Positions 1-8,367 of a stretch of 47,928 nt of DNA are shown in pieces. Origin of the DNA: Candidatus Taylorbacteria bacterium RIFCSPHIGHO2_01_FULL_46_22b (GTDB lineage Bacteria; Patescibacteriota; Minisyncoccia; Phycocordibacterales; DSPV01); the NCBI GenBank assembly GCA_001820875.1, contig MHRF01000001.1, forward strand, positions 56,899-104,826, written 5' to 3'. A program made the translations under genes and the position numbers. Position 1 is the first letter of the stretch. Each line of letters opens with the position of its first letter. The notes under the pieces are model-generated. The model saw only the letters and a list, made by a program, of their open reading frames with translations, made no database searches and was not told the origin of the DNA.

Positions 1-216
1 CGCGCGTCCTTTTTTTACATAATCAAAGAAAAGACCGCACTGCCCTGAAAGATTGCTCTTCAGAACAGCACGGTACTGGTATGGGAGACTCCGTAGAGTC
101 TCGCGCGTTAGGTCCAAAGGACCTTACAGTTCGCGTTTAGCCCCGCGTTTGGGCACCCGTAGGCTGTTTCAAAGATTACTCCCTAATAAAATAATTGCAA
201 GAGGAAAACAGAAAAA
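1..216. other. Gene-free edge region with small hairpins
   Basis: No convincing gene. The stretch holds two perfect short hairpins, GAGACTC-cgta-GAGTCTC (85-102) and AGGTCC-aaa-GGACCT (110-124). It lies downstream of thyA, which runs on the minus strand. The first bases (GCGCGTCC followed by seven T) could be the 3' arm of a terminator cut by the window edge. It recalls the tRNA-linked hairpin repeats elsewhere in the window but lacks their conserved core, so I do not assign it to that family. Confidence 0.4.
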
Positions 217-1185
217 TTACTTCCCTGCTGGTTTGTTGTTTGCATCCCGCAAACCCGCAACGGTGAATTCGGCCTTAATCGTATCGTGAGGGTCGTACCC
301 CTCAAGCTTGACCTGATCAAGGTTAAAATCATTGAGAGATTTCAGATCGGAGCTGATAGAGAGAGTGGGAAACGCTTTTGGTTTTCTTTTTAATTGCTCT
401 TTCGCCGGCTCAAAGTGATCTTCATAGATATGGACATCGCCAAATGTATGCACAAATTCCCCCACTTCTCTCCCCAAAATCTTGGCGACAATGTGACAAA
501 GTAAAGCATAACTCGCAATATTAAATGGCACACCTAAAAATATGTCTGCACTGCGTTGGTAGAGTTGGAGCGAAACCTTCTCATTTTTGATATTAAACTG
601 ATACATGTTGTGACAAATCGGAAACCGGTTCGCATCCTCTGGTTTTGCCATCGTGTAAAGATATTCAGGATTCCACGACGTTACGATTGCATTGTGACAT
701 GAGGGATCATTTCGAAGTTCCTCAATCGCCCACGCCAATTGATCTATTCCTTTGCCATCTTTGGTCGGCCAATGCCTCCACATGTCACCATACACTCTCG
801 GTAAATTCCCAAACTTCTTTGCAAATTCCGCATCCTCTTTTATTTTTCCTATGAAGATCTCTTTTTCCATCTCCGGAAACTCCCCTTTCTTTGCACGCTC
901 CTGATACATCCTATGCGGATAGTCATCCCAAATATGCACATCATTGTCAACGAGATATTTTATGTTCGATTGACCTGTCATAAACCAAAACAGTTCATGT
1001 CGAACTCCTTTCCAATACACACGCTTGGTGGTCAACAATGGAAATCCTTTTGATAGATCAAAACGAATCTGACGACCGAATACCCCGAAAGTTGCCTTGC
1101 CGTGGCCCTGATCGACTTGCCGATCCCCTTTCTCAACTGTTTCCTTGAGAAGATCGAGATACTGCTGTTCTGGATGAATGCTCAT
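217..1185 (-). CDS. thyA: Thymidylate synthase ThyA
   Basis: Makes dTMP from dUMP using methylene-tetrahydrofolate, which is converted to dihydrofolate. The 322-residue protein has the classic ThyA landmarks: an N-terminal FGRQIRFDLSKGFPLLTTKR block, the catalytic cysteine in PICHNMYQF, and the substrate loop QRSADIFLGVPFNIASYALL. It is longer than the 264-residue E. coli enzyme because of an insertion of the Lactobacillus type around MYQERAKKGEFPEME. The ATG at 1185 is chosen because upstream in-frame sequence lies inside dcd and does not resemble ThyA. It starts 4 bp after the dcd stop, so the two are probably one transcript, with dcd helping supply dUMP. The folate partners folA and folD are nearby. 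Confidence 0.95.
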   Translation of the reverse strand: MSIHPEQQYLDLLKETVEKGDRQVDQGHGKATFGVFGRQIRFDLSKGFPLLTTKRVYWKGVRHELFWFMTGQSNIKYLVDNDVHIWDDYPHRMYQERAKKGEFPEMEKEIFIGKIKEDAEFAKKFGNLPRVYGDMWRHWPTKDGKGIDQLAWAIEELRNDPSCHNAIVTSWNPEYLYTMAKPEDANRFPICHNMYQFNIKNEKVSLQLYQRSADIFLGVPFNIASYALLCHIVAKILGREVGEFVHTFGDVHIYEDHFEPAKEQLKRKPKAFPTLSISSDLKSLNDFNLDQVKLEGYDPHDTIKAEFTVAGLRDANNKPAGK

Positions 1186-1189
1186 AGAG

Positions 1190-1744
1190 TTAGCGCCCCG
1201 CGCGTTTCTTCGCCGGCGCAAAATTGTTCCAGTTATTTTTTGCAAATCGACCGATTTTTTTATAATTTCTTTTGGGAGGAGACGAGAGTTTCGAGAACGT
1301 AAGTTGGGCAATATCCATCCCCGGATGGAGCACAATCGGGACGGTGTTCTGATTAGTCAGTTCAAGCGTGACATTGAGAAAATGACCTGGATTAATAATA
1401 CCTGCGGTGTTGTGAATCATGAGACCAATCCGTGCGAGAGACGATTTCCCACCGATTTGGATAAGAAAATGGTCGGTGCCAAAATACTCCTTTGATGTTC
1501 CAAGCACTGAAATCCCTGGGTGGAGTACAAACTCTGCTCCATCGGCTATATCAACCTCGCGTGTTTTGGCAAAAATCTTTTTTACCGGATCAATCAAATA
1601 GGTCGAGCTTTCATCGTTGATAATAAATTTATTTCCGAGACGAATATCGTAGCTTGCCGGCTGAAGGCGTGCCACATCAAAAGGCTCGAGTGTAATCTCT
1701 CCTACTTTCACTGCCTTTTCAATATCAATGTCTGAAAGATACAT
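1190..1744 (-). CDS. dcd: dCTP deaminase
   Basis: Deaminates dCTP to dUTP, the main route to dUMP for ThyA. The 184-residue protein aligns over the usual family length. Visible landmarks are QPASYDIRLG near the N-terminus, GGKSSLARIGL (the serine-arginine substrate-binding segment) and HNTAGIINPGHF followed by LELTNQN, which contains the glutamate expected at the active site. It sits between the CYTH gene (8 bp gap) and thyA (4 bp gap) on the minus strand, so the three are likely cotranscribed. I cannot tell from sequence alone whether it is the monofunctional deaminase or a bifunctional deaminase/diphosphatase. Confidence 0.93.
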   Translation of the reverse strand: MYLSDIDIEKAVKVGEITLEPFDVARLQPASYDIRLGNKFIINDESSTYLIDPVKKIFAKTREVDIADGAEFVLHPGISVLGTSKEYFGTDHFLIQIGGKSSLARIGLMIHNTAGIINPGHFLNVTLELTNQNTVPIVLHPGMDIAQLTFSKLSSPPKRNYKKIGRFAKNNWNNFAPAKKRAGR

Positions 1745-1752
1745 AAAAGATG

Positions 1753-2433
1753 TTATTCAATAGTAAAAATTTTGTCAGTCCCATAGTATTCCGGCCAGTG
1801 AGCGTTGTAATGTGCAAACATCCGCTCCAATCTCTCCTGTGACAATTCCGAAAGTCCGAGCTTCCCCATAAACTGCTCTAGTTCTTTTTTTACTGATGCT
1901 ATCTCTTTATCTGAATCAATCAATCGTTCAAATTCTGCAAGATATCCGTATCCTGCGTTGCGATCAATACAAATGTTTGTATTGCCTGATTTATACTCCT
2001 CGCGCTCGCGAGACCATTTGGCTTGATAGGTAAGACCTGCAGACAGGAGTATTTTGTCTAATTCATCCAAGGTCTTTTCAACTGCTGATTCAAACTCAAT
2101 ACGGGAAACACCATTTGAACTCGTGTGATCATCAACCGATGCTTTCACGATAAATAATATCTTCCCCCGTGCAGAACGAGAACGAATTGATATGGTCTTT
2201 GCATCAGTTAACAACTTACTAAGTGCTACCTGTTTTTCTGTGGGGAGAATCGGCAAAATTGCATCGAGTAATTGCTTGCGACTTTTTGGTTCAGTGAAAT
2301 AATGATTGAGCTCGCTGTGACTTGAAGTGAGCGCGAGAGAGGGATCAATCTTTTTTAAACCAACGCGAAGCTTCTCGGCATTCTCCTTGCTACCCAAGAG
2401 TGTTTTTATTTCAATTTCATAGTGGGACGACAT
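1753..2433 (-). CDS. CYTH-domain phosphohydrolase/cyclase-like protein
   Basis: 226 residues with the CYTH signature ExExK (YEIEIKTLL) at the extreme N-terminus, followed by basic strands (SIRSRSARGKILFIVKAS) and acidic strands (SRIEFESAVE, YLAEFERL) expected for the triphosphate tunnel. The CYTH superfamily binds triphosphates and divalent metal; members are class IV adenylate cyclases, thiamine triphosphatases or inorganic triphosphatases. The substrate cannot be predicted here. It is the first gene of the CYTH-dcd-thyA run and diverges from folA with a 46-bp gap, which suggests a role near nucleotide metabolism. A second, shorter CYTH protein lies at 15.8-16.4 kb. Confidence 0.8.
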   Translation of the reverse strand: MSSHYEIEIKTLLGSKENAEKLRVGLKKIDPSLALTSSHSELNHYFTEPKSRKQLLDAILPILPTEKQVALSKLLTDAKTISIRSRSARGKILFIVKASVDDHTSSNGVSRIEFESAVEKTLDELDKILLSAGLTYQAKWSREREEYKSGNTNICIDRNAGYGYLAEFERLIDSDKEIASVKKELEQFMGKLGLSELSQERLERMFAHYNAHWPEYYGTDKIFTIE

Positions 2434-2479
2434 AGGATAGAATGTAATTACGTACTAGAAGTATTACACAAGCCGCCAC

Positions 2480-2986
2480 ATGCAACAATCTAGACAAACC
2501 AATAAAAAAGCGCGTATTAGCGCTATTGCAGCGATTGGTGCCCAAAATCGCGTATTAGGCAAAGAAAACAAACTCCTCTGGCATATTAAAGAGGACTGGG
2601 ATCGGCTCAAAGCACTTACGCACGGCCACCCCATCATCATGGGCAGAAAGACATTTGAATCTATTGGCAAACCGCTCCCCAAACGAACCAATATTGTCGT
2701 CACGAGAGACAAATCTTTTTCCGCAGAGGGGTGTGTTGTCGTCCATTCGCTTGAAGACGCGGTCAGGAAAGCGCGCGAAGTTGATCAGAATGAAATTTTT
2801 ATATTCGGCGGTGCAGAAATATACAAACAAGCCCTCCCCTTCACCGATCGGCTATACCTGACACTTGTAGAAAGCGAAGAATCGGGAGATGCCTTTTTCC
2901 CTGCCTACGCGGAATTTAAAACTGAAATCGAACGAGTGCACCATGAAGGAAATCCTGCGTACACGTTTCTCACTCTCGAGCGATAA
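2480..2986 (+). CDS. folA: Dihydrofolate reductase
   Basis: Regenerates tetrahydrofolate from the dihydrofolate released by ThyA, using NADPH. The 168-residue protein shows the family pattern: ISAIAAIGAQNRVLGKENKLLWHIKEDW with the catalytic acidic residue in EDW, MGRKTFESIGKPLP (cofactor binding), NIVVTRD, and FIFGGAEIYKQAL. The first dozen residues are a charged extension before the core begins at RISAIAAIG. It is the only plus-strand gene in the first 13 kb and diverges from the CYTH-dcd-thyA operon. Its stop codon lies inside a nested inverted repeat (about 2978-3031). Confidence 0.95.
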   Translation: MQQSRQTNKKARISAIAAIGAQNRVLGKENKLLWHIKEDWDRLKALTHGHPIIMGRKTFESIGKPLPKRTNIVVTRDKSFSAEGCVVVHSLEDAVRKAREVDQNEIFIFGGAEIYKQALPFTDRLYLTLVESEESGDAFFPAYAEFKTEIERVHHEGNPAYTFLTLER

Positions 2987-3145
2987 AGATTCCTCGGGAG
3001 AAACCTCGAAGAATCTTTGTTCGCATCGCTCGTTCGGAAGAGAAAAAAGAGGATACTTTCTTCTCTTCGCACCACACGAGTGCTCCCAATTTCATAGTCG
3101 CTTTACTCTTTGAAATTTAGGTCGCTCACTCGCTAGCGAATAAAC
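2978..3145 (+). repeat. Chain of inverted repeats after folA
   Basis: A run of nested hairpins. CGAGCGAT near 2980, overlapping the folA stop, pairs with ATCGCTCG near 3024. AAAGATTC pairs with GAATCTTT inside it. GAAGAGAAA pairs with TTTCTTCTC further on, and TCGCTAGCGA lies near 3131. No open reading frame of interest. It could be a 3' UTR structure or a decayed palindromic element. It lacks the CCCGATTG core of the tRNA-linked repeats. Confidence 0.5.
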
Positions 3146-3178
3146 AAAAGGCGCCCCGATCGGGGCGCCTTTTTTATT
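3146..3178. terminator. Bidirectional terminator between folA and rplK
   Basis: A perfect palindrome (3146-3173) with GGCGCCCC/GGGGCGCC arms, flanked by A4 on one side and a T-run on the other, so it can end transcription both ways. The rplK stop codon lies directly next to it (3177), so it most likely ends the secE-nusG-rplK transcript. It also catches read-through from folA. Confidence 0.85.
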
Positions 3179-3599
3179 ACTTCACATCAATACCGAGTGA
3201 CCGCGCACTTCCTTCTATAATCTTCATAGCAGCGGCTACATCGTTGGCATTTAGATCCTTGAGTTTCTTTTCAGCAATAGCTTTTAGTTGTGCTTTGGTG
3301 ATACTCCCCGCTTTCTGTTGAGCGCTCTTGCCCGCACCCTTCTCAACTCCAGCTGCTTTCAAAATCAGATTGGTTGCAGGCGGAGTCTTGAATACCAGTC
3401 CGAATGTTTTGTCTTCATAGACGGTAATCTCAACCGGAACCAACTCCCCGCGCATCTCTTTTGTTCCCTCGTTAAAACGAGTGACAAATTCACCAATATT
3501 TACTTTCGCCTGACCAAGTGCAGGACCGATAGGAGGAGCTGGATTTGCTTTGCCCCCTTCAATCGTCAGTTTAAGTCTGCGTACAATCTTTTTTGCCAT
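3177..3599 (-). CDS. rplK: 50S ribosomal protein L11
   Basis: 140 residues, full length for L11 (uL11), which forms the GTPase-associated stalk base on 23S rRNA. The diagnostic N-terminal segment [21 protein letters not shown] and the C-terminal rRNA-binding part with EGSARSLGI are intact. It follows nusG after 9 bp and is followed at once by a strong terminator. In most bacteria rplA (L1) comes next; here the transcript ends, and no rplA, rplJ or rplL is seen in the window. Confidence 0.96.
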   Translation of the reverse strand: MAKKIVRRLKLTIEGGKANPAPPIGPALGQAKVNIGEFVTRFNEGTKEMRGELVPVEITVYEDKTFGLVFKTPPATNLILKAAGVEKGAGKSAQQKAGSITKAQLKAIAEKKLKDLNANDVAAAMKIIEGSARSLGIDVK

Positions 3600-3608
3600 A
3601 GTAGTGTA

Positions 3609-4154
3609 TTAAATCTTTTTTACCTGCAAATAATCAAGCTCCACTGGAGTCTCGCGACCGAACATCGACACTAGAACTTTCACTTTTCCTCGATCTTCGT
3701 CGACTTCCCCAACTTTCCCTTCGAAATCTTTGAATGGACCGTCAGCAATAATGACCGCATCGTCGATTGAAAGATCAATGGTGTGCTTCACCGTATCTGA
3801 ATTCATCTTCTTGAACAAACCTTCGATCTCTGCTTTATTCAGAGGAACCGGATAGATACCTGAACCAACAAATCCAGTCACGCGAGGCGTATTGCGCACC
3901 ACGTACCACGAATCATCAGTCACAATCATATCCACGAGAATATACCCTGGGTATACTTTCTCCTGTTCTTCAACACGCTTGCTTCCTTTTACTTTGATTT
4001 TCTTTTCAGTCGGGACTACAACACTGAAAATTTTGTCTTCCATTCCCAACGATTCAATGCGCTGGCGCAAATTTCGGGCTACTGCATTTTCATAGCCAGC
4101 ATACGTGTGTATTGCATACCAATTCCGTGCTTGTTCAAGTTTCTGTTTCGACAT
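3609..4154 (-). CDS. nusG: Transcription elongation/antitermination factor NusG
   Basis: 181 residues. The N-terminal NGN domain begins at NWYAIHTYAGYE and contains KVYPGYILVDM and RNTPRVTGFVG, which contact the RNA polymerase clamp. The C-terminal KOW domain carries DGPFKDFEGKVGEVDEDRGKVKV, the segment that touches S10 or Rho. It sits between secE and rplK, the usual bacterial order, with 2 bp between the secE stop and its ATG, so it is translated from the same message. Confidence 0.96.
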   Translation of the reverse strand: MSKQKLEQARNWYAIHTYAGYENAVARNLRQRIESLGMEDKIFSVVVPTEKKIKVKGSKRVEEQEKVYPGYILVDMIVTDDSWYVVRNTPRVTGFVGSGIYPVPLNKAEIEGLFKKMNSDTVKHTIDLSIDDAVIIADGPFKDFEGKVGEVDEDRGKVKVLVSMFGRETPVELDYLQVKKI

Positions 4155-4156
4155 GT

Positions 4157-4336
4157 TTATTGAATCAATTTTTCAAGACCCAAAGAAAATACATAATCAA
4201 AAAAACCGAGAAGCAATGCGAACGCAAGTGACACACCAATAACTGCAAGTGTGTAGCCCACTGCCTGTCGGCGAGTTGGCCAGTTCACATGCTTCATTTC
4301 ACCCTTTGTTTCCTTTATATAATCAACTATTTTCAT
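4157..4336 (-). CDS. secE: Preprotein translocase subunit SecE
   Basis: A 59-residue protein starting MKIVDYIKETKGEMKHVNWP. It has a short amphipathic N-terminal helix, the conserved KHVNWPTRRQA cytoplasmic turn and a single membrane segment (VGYTLAVIGVSLAFALLLGF). This is the short one-span form of SecE typical of most bacteria outside the enterics. It completes the SecYEG channel in the inner membrane. The position directly before nusG supports the call. A good promoter lies about 40 bp upstream of the start. Confidence 0.93.
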   Translation of the reverse strand: MKIVDYIKETKGEMKHVNWPTRRQAVGYTLAVIGVSLAFALLLGFFDYVFSLGLEKLIQ

Positions 4337-4375
4337 ATGTTCTAAAAAAAACCGCCCCCGTGGGCTTGTCTAAAT

Positions 4376-4404
4376 ATACTATTCCTATAGAGAGAAAAAG
4401 TCAA
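4376..4404 (-). promoter_or_regulatory. Promoter of secE-nusG-rplK
   Basis: On the minus strand TTGACT (4404-4399) is followed after exactly 17 bp by TAGTAT (4381-4376), a near-consensus sigma-70-type promoter. The predicted start of transcription is near 4368, about 30 nt before the secE ATG. Confidence 0.6.
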
Positions 4405-4443
4405 CTGCAAGACTTAACCTTGCAGGAATCAACGGATACTGAC

Positions 4444-4488
4444 CGAGAGGCCCGCGCGGAATCCTTCCGCGCGGGCCTTCTCTTTTTT
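4444..4488 (+). terminator. Orphan plus-strand terminator
   Basis: A 14-bp GC-rich stem (4448-4461 with 4465-4478, 3-nt loop) followed by TCTCTTTTTT on the plus strand. The minus strand has no T-run after the stem. No plus-strand gene lies upstream within 1 kb, so it may end an unannotated small transcript, together with the hairpin CTGCAAG/CTTGCAG at 4405-4425, or antisense read-through. Confidence 0.6.
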
Positions 4489-4530
4489 CCATCCCTATAT
4501 TCTACATTCATTGTTCACTTCCCTCTGTCC

Positions 4531-5334
4531 CTATCGTATCTCGTACGTGATACTCACATTCGACTGATACTTATTCTCTCCAGCTGGCAATTCAGGTGTG
4601 GGTGCGGAAGCCGTGTCCCCTCCCATACCAAATGCGGCATTCTTTGCATAATAGATCGGGTAATTTCCACCTTCAGAAAATCCGACAATTCGTACCAATT
4701 TCACCCCGAGTGAACGGGCAAGTTCTTTGGCGCGAATCTGAGCATCAGTAATTGCCTTGTCACGTGCCTCTTTGAGCACTGCATCCTCTTCTTCCACAGT
4801 AAATGAAAGACCGCTGACCTGTGTTACCCCAAGTTCACCCATACCCGCAACAAGTTTCCCTGCATCTTCAATCTCTCGCACTTTGACATCAATTGATTGT
4901 GACACCACATATCCAAGAAGTGTCTGCCTTCCTGATGGGCATGGATATGCAAAACACTGAATAGTCTGGTAATCATACTTCGGATAAATATTGTACGCAG
5001 TAGTCTTGATATCTTTCTCGGCAACACCGTTTTTCTTCAAAAAATCGAGAGCTTCTTTAGTCAGTTCGGTGGTTGATTCTTGCGCCTTGCTTACCAGAAG
5101 TGACTCATGTTCGATTGTCACAGAAAATGTAGCAATGTCAGGAACTGCTACCGCTTCGCCATTTCCACTGACAGTAATCGAGCTCATGGCCGGCACATCA
5201 CGTCCAACATACGGAAGTTTTTTAAATGTCTCTACTGCCTTTGCCAATACAAAAACTGACACGACTACTGCAAGCAACGCAATAACTTTACGTGTTCGAT
5301 CAGTCCACACCCCCCCGACTATATTTGAATCCAT
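4531..5334 (-). CDS. SIMPL-domain (DUF541) membrane-anchored protein
   Basis: 267 residues. An N-terminal transmembrane anchor (VIALLAVVVSVFVLAKAV) is followed by a SIMPL/DUF541 domain: SSITVSGNGEAVAVPDIATFSVTI at the start, KTTAYNIYPKYDYQ in the middle, and ARDKAITDAQIRAKELARSLGVKLVRIVG near the end. The family is widespread and exported; members such as BP26 form oligomers, but the biochemical role is unclear. A CFAYPC pair of cysteines could form a disulfide outside the membrane. It stands alone between folD and secE and ends with TAG, showing that TAG is a normal stop codon here. Confidence 0.85.
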   Translation of the reverse strand: MDSNIVGGVWTDRTRKVIALLAVVVSVFVLAKAVETFKKLPYVGRDVPAMSSITVSGNGEAVAVPDIATFSVTIEHESLLVSKAQESTTELTKEALDFLKKNGVAEKDIKTTAYNIYPKYDYQTIQCFAYPCPSGRQTLLGYVVSQSIDVKVREIEDAGKLVAGMGELGVTQVSGLSFTVEEEDAVLKEARDKAITDAQIRAKELARSLGVKLVRIVGFSEGGNYPIYYAKNAAFGMGGDTASAPTPELPAGENKYQSNVSITYEIR

Positions 5335-5398
5335 GATTCTTCAATTATTCTAATAATTAGTAAACTATGCTGATACAGACGGATAAAACATCTAAGTA

Positions 5399-6274
5399 TT
5401 ACCGAGCGCTCGCGCCGTGCCGCCGAGCCGCTTCAATCAAGTTTTCAAACAATGAAAGCACGGTCATCGGACCAACCCCGCCGGGAACCGGAGAAATCGC
5501 CAAAACCTGATCTTTCACTCGCACAAAATCGACATCCCCGATGAGTTTCGGAGCACTTATTTCCTCGGCAAGAGACTCCTTATTTGAAACATTAATGCCA
5601 ACATCAACCACTACTTGTCCTTTATGCACGTGTTCTGGAGTAATGAGCAGAGGGCTGCCAGTCGCCACGACCAGAATGTCCCCTCGTTTGGTCACTTCTG
5701 GCAGATCTCGGGTAAACCGGTGACAGATGGTAACCGTCGCATTTTCATTGAGAAACGCGAGTGCCGTTGATTTTCCTACCAGCAATGATCGGCCCACCAC
5801 CACCACTTCCCTCCCTTCAATCGGCACTTCGTAGTGTCTTAAGAGAGAGAGCACTCCTTTAGTCGTCGCAGGTAAAAATCCCTGATGATCATTTTCAAGT
5901 AGAGACTTGAGATTACGAGCAGTCAATCCGTCTACATCTTTTGTTGGATCAATGGCTTCAATAACTACCCGCCGATCAATTCCTTGAGGAAGCGGGAGTT
6001 GGATAATAACCCCGTTCACCGCGGGATCGGCATTGAGACGTCTTATTTCAAATAATACGTCTTCAGTGGAAACATCTGCTGAAAGACGCACTTGTTCTAT
6101 TCTTGCTCCAATCAGCTCACCAAACCGAATTTTCTGGATAACATATGCTTCCGATCGTTCCAATCTACCAATCTGTACAATCCCCAACACAGGAGCAAAT
6201 CCAAGTTCCCGAATTTCACGCCGAAGTTCGGGAACTCTCTGATCTCGCACTTTTTTTCCATCAAGAAGTATCAT
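5399..6274 (-). CDS. folD: Methylenetetrahydrofolate dehydrogenase/cyclohydrolase FolD
   Basis: Bifunctional enzyme interconverting methylene-, methenyl- and formyl-tetrahydrofolate with NADP. The 291-residue protein has the catalytic lysine region SEAYVIQKIRFGE, GVIIQLPLPQG, the segment DPTKDVDG, the Rossmann motif VVVGRSLLVGKS and the closing ISPVPGGVGPMTVLSL. Length is normal for the family (about 285-300). With folA and thyA it forms a one-carbon set within 6 kb, although on separate transcripts. The last residues (RRHGASAR) are a short basic tail. Confidence 0.95.
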   Translation of the reverse strand: MILLDGKKVRDQRVPELRREIRELGFAPVLGIVQIGRLERSEAYVIQKIRFGELIGARIEQVRLSADVSTEDVLFEIRRLNADPAVNGVIIQLPLPQGIDRRVVIEAIDPTKDVDGLTARNLKSLLENDHQGFLPATTKGVLSLLRHYEVPIEGREVVVVGRSLLVGKSTALAFLNENATVTICHRFTRDLPEVTKRGDILVVATGSPLLITPEHVHKGQVVVDVGINVSNKESLAEEISAPKLIGDVDFVRVKDQVLAISPVPGGVGPMTVLSLFENLIEAARRHGASAR

Positions 6275-6333
6275 GGGGGCTCTTAGAAAAGTTATTGTAT
6301 CACAAAGACAGAACTCTCCTGAAGCGCTCTTTA

Positions 6334-7590
6334 TTACTCGTACCGCAATGCTTCAATTGGAGATTTCTTTGAAGCTTGTCTAGCGGGGTACCCTCCAAAT
6401 ACAAGGCCAACAAGAGACGAAACAAAAATACCGAGTGCAGCTCCTGAAAAAGGAAACACGAATTTCCAATTAAGTCCGAGTCCTGCTGAAAGACCGAGGG
6501 AAATGATAAATGAAAGCCCCGTGCCAAGCAGAATCCCTATCATCCCTCCAATGGCAGTCAGAAATACCGCCTCAAGTAAAAATTGAGTCAATATATCCCT
6601 ATCAGTCGCGCCTATCGCTTTTCGCAATCCAATCTCGCGGGTACGTTCGGTTACTGAAACCAACATAATATTCATAATGCCGATCCCGCCGACAAACAAT
6701 GCAATGGATGCCATAGCGATCAAAAACCATGTTAGAGAAGTGGTAATCGTCGAAAGTCGAGCAGCTAAATCCACTTGTGTCTGAATAAAGAAATCATCAT
6801 CGTCCGGATTACTTATACTGTGATTCTCTCGCAAGGTATCTTTGATATCAGCTACCGTCTGTACAATTTTATCTTCGTCAGAAGCAGAAATGATAATTCG
6901 GTCAAAATATTTGCGTCCAAAGAGATGTGTTTGCGCAGAAGTATACGGCACCAAAACCATCTCATCGAAATTAAAAAATGAAACCTGCCCTTTTTCTGAA
7001 AGAACCCCAATAACTTTAAAATTCCTTCCTTTAATCTTAATCCTCTGACCAATGGGATTATCAACTGAATCGAATAATTCTTCTCGCACCTTATTCCCTA
7101 TCACTGCCACATCAGCGCTTGCTTTAACATCCTCTGTGTCAAAAAAAGACCCCTGACTTGGGAAAATATCAAATATATCTGCAATAATATTATTGCTCTC
7201 CGCGCTTCCCCCACCAAGCACGGTCGTCTGATAAGTCTTGGTACCGTAAGAAGATTGAGCAGTTCCAAAAATTACCGGCATTATGTCTGCGGCAAAAGGA
7301 ACATTTGATTTGCTCTGCAAACTTTCTACATCTCGAATCTTCAATGAATCAAGAAAAACATTTGCAAAATCACTCGGTCCTTTAGGCTCGCGACCAGGGA
7401 TAACCACAATGGTCTTGGTTCCTAAACCTTGAATCTGATCTAAAACGAGCTCCTGCGCCCCTGCTCCAAGCGACATCACGAGCATAATCGCCGTAATGCC
7501 GATGACAATGCCAAGAATCGTTAATGCCGATCGTGATCGATTTGATCGAAGACCTGCCAACGCTGTTTCTATAGTTTGTTTGAGTTTCAT
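6334..7590 (-). CDS. MacB/FtsX-type ABC transporter permease
   Basis: 418 residues with the MacB architecture: a first transmembrane helix (ALTILGIVIGITAIMLVMSLGAG), a large extracytoplasmic MacB_PCD domain of about 220 residues, then three C-terminal helices of the FtsX fold, beginning near WFLIAMASIALFVGGIGIMNIMLVSV. The conserved coupling segment TERTREIGLRKAIGAT follows. The ATG at 7590 is used because it follows the ATPase stop after 1 bp and begins MKLKQTIETALAGLRSNRSRS, a typical family start. With the ATPase and the adaptor it forms a tripartite export or mechanotransmission system; the substrate is unknown. Confidence 0.92.
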   Translation of the reverse strand: MKLKQTIETALAGLRSNRSRSALTILGIVIGITAIMLVMSLGAGAQELVLDQIQGLGTKTIVVIPGREPKGPSDFANVFLDSLKIRDVESLQSKSNVPFAADIMPVIFGTAQSSYGTKTYQTTVLGGGSAESNNIIADIFDIFPSQGSFFDTEDVKASADVAVIGNKVREELFDSVDNPIGQRIKIKGRNFKVIGVLSEKGQVSFFNFDEMVLVPYTSAQTHLFGRKYFDRIIISASDEDKIVQTVADIKDTLRENHSISNPDDDDFFIQTQVDLAARLSTITTSLTWFLIAMASIALFVGGIGIMNIMLVSVTERTREIGLRKAIGATDRDILTQFLLEAVFLTAIGGMIGILLGTGLSFIISLGLSAGLGLNWKFVFPFSGAALGIFVSSLVGLVFGGYPARQASKKSPIEALRYE

Positions 7591-7591
7591 A

Positions 7592-8314
7592 TCATTTGCT
7601 AAACTTCTCAAGCGAAGCCCGCTGTGCCACCTGTGTGTCAGATTCAATCACTCCATCTTTGAGACGAATGATACGCTTGGCATTTTCAGCGGTGTATGTC
7701 TCATGCGTGATAAGTATCACGGTATGTCCTTCGTCGTTCAACCGGCGGATTATTTCCATAACAATCTGTCCTGATTTTGAATCGAGATTCCCCGTTGGTT
7801 CATCGGCAAAAATAACCGAGGGATTATTAACCAAAGCGCGCGCGATAGCTGCCCGCTGTTTCTCACCACCTGATAGTGTAGAAGGTTCTGCATTGAGCCT
7901 ATGGAAAAGATCCACAGATTTGATAGCGCTAATCGCACGTTCATGCCATTCCTGTTCCGGCACTGAAGAATAACGCAAGGGCAAAAGTACATTCTGGAGA
8001 ACGCTCGTGCGCGATAATAAATTAAATGCCTGAAAAACAAACCCAAGTCGTTCATTTCTAATACGGGCAACCGCATCAGGTGTATAGGCAGATATATCCT
8101 TTCCTTCAAACACGTAACTCCCTTCCGACACGGAATCTAGGAATCCAAGAATATGCAGGAGGGTTGATTTCCCAGAACCAGAAGGTCCCATGACTGCCAC
8201 AAATTCGCCTTTGTGTATTTCCAAAGAAATATCCCGAAGTGCAATTGTCTTGGTTTCTCCTTCGCCGAATATTTTACTCACCCGATCTATCTTAATGAGT
8301 GCAGGCATATGCAT
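7592..8314 (-). CDS. ABC transporter ATP-binding protein (LolD/MacB class)
   Basis: 240 residues. Walker A is GPSGSGKST, the Q-loop lies in FVFQAFNLL, the signature is LSGGEKQR, Walker B is VIFADEPTGNLD and the switch histidine is in LITHE. The sequence is of the MacB/LolD/FtsE class, which pairs with FtsX-fold permeases that do not carry substrate through the membrane themselves. It is translationally close to the permease (1 bp gap) and 53 bp downstream of the adaptor gene, so adaptor-ATPase-permease form one operon. Confidence 0.94.
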   Translation of the reverse strand: MHMPALIKIDRVSKIFGEGETKTIALRDISLEIHKGEFVAVMGPSGSGKSTLLHILGFLDSVSEGSYVFEGKDISAYTPDAVARIRNERLGFVFQAFNLLSRTSVLQNVLLPLRYSSVPEQEWHERAISAIKSVDLFHRLNAEPSTLSGGEKQRAAIARALVNNPSVIFADEPTGNLDSKSGQIVMEIIRRLNDEGHTVILITHETYTAENAKRIIRLKDGVIESDTQVAQRASLEKFSK

Positions 8315-8367
8315 AGTATACCCCTTTGTCTCAAAGAAAGAGGCTCAAGGACACGGTGGTATAAAAA

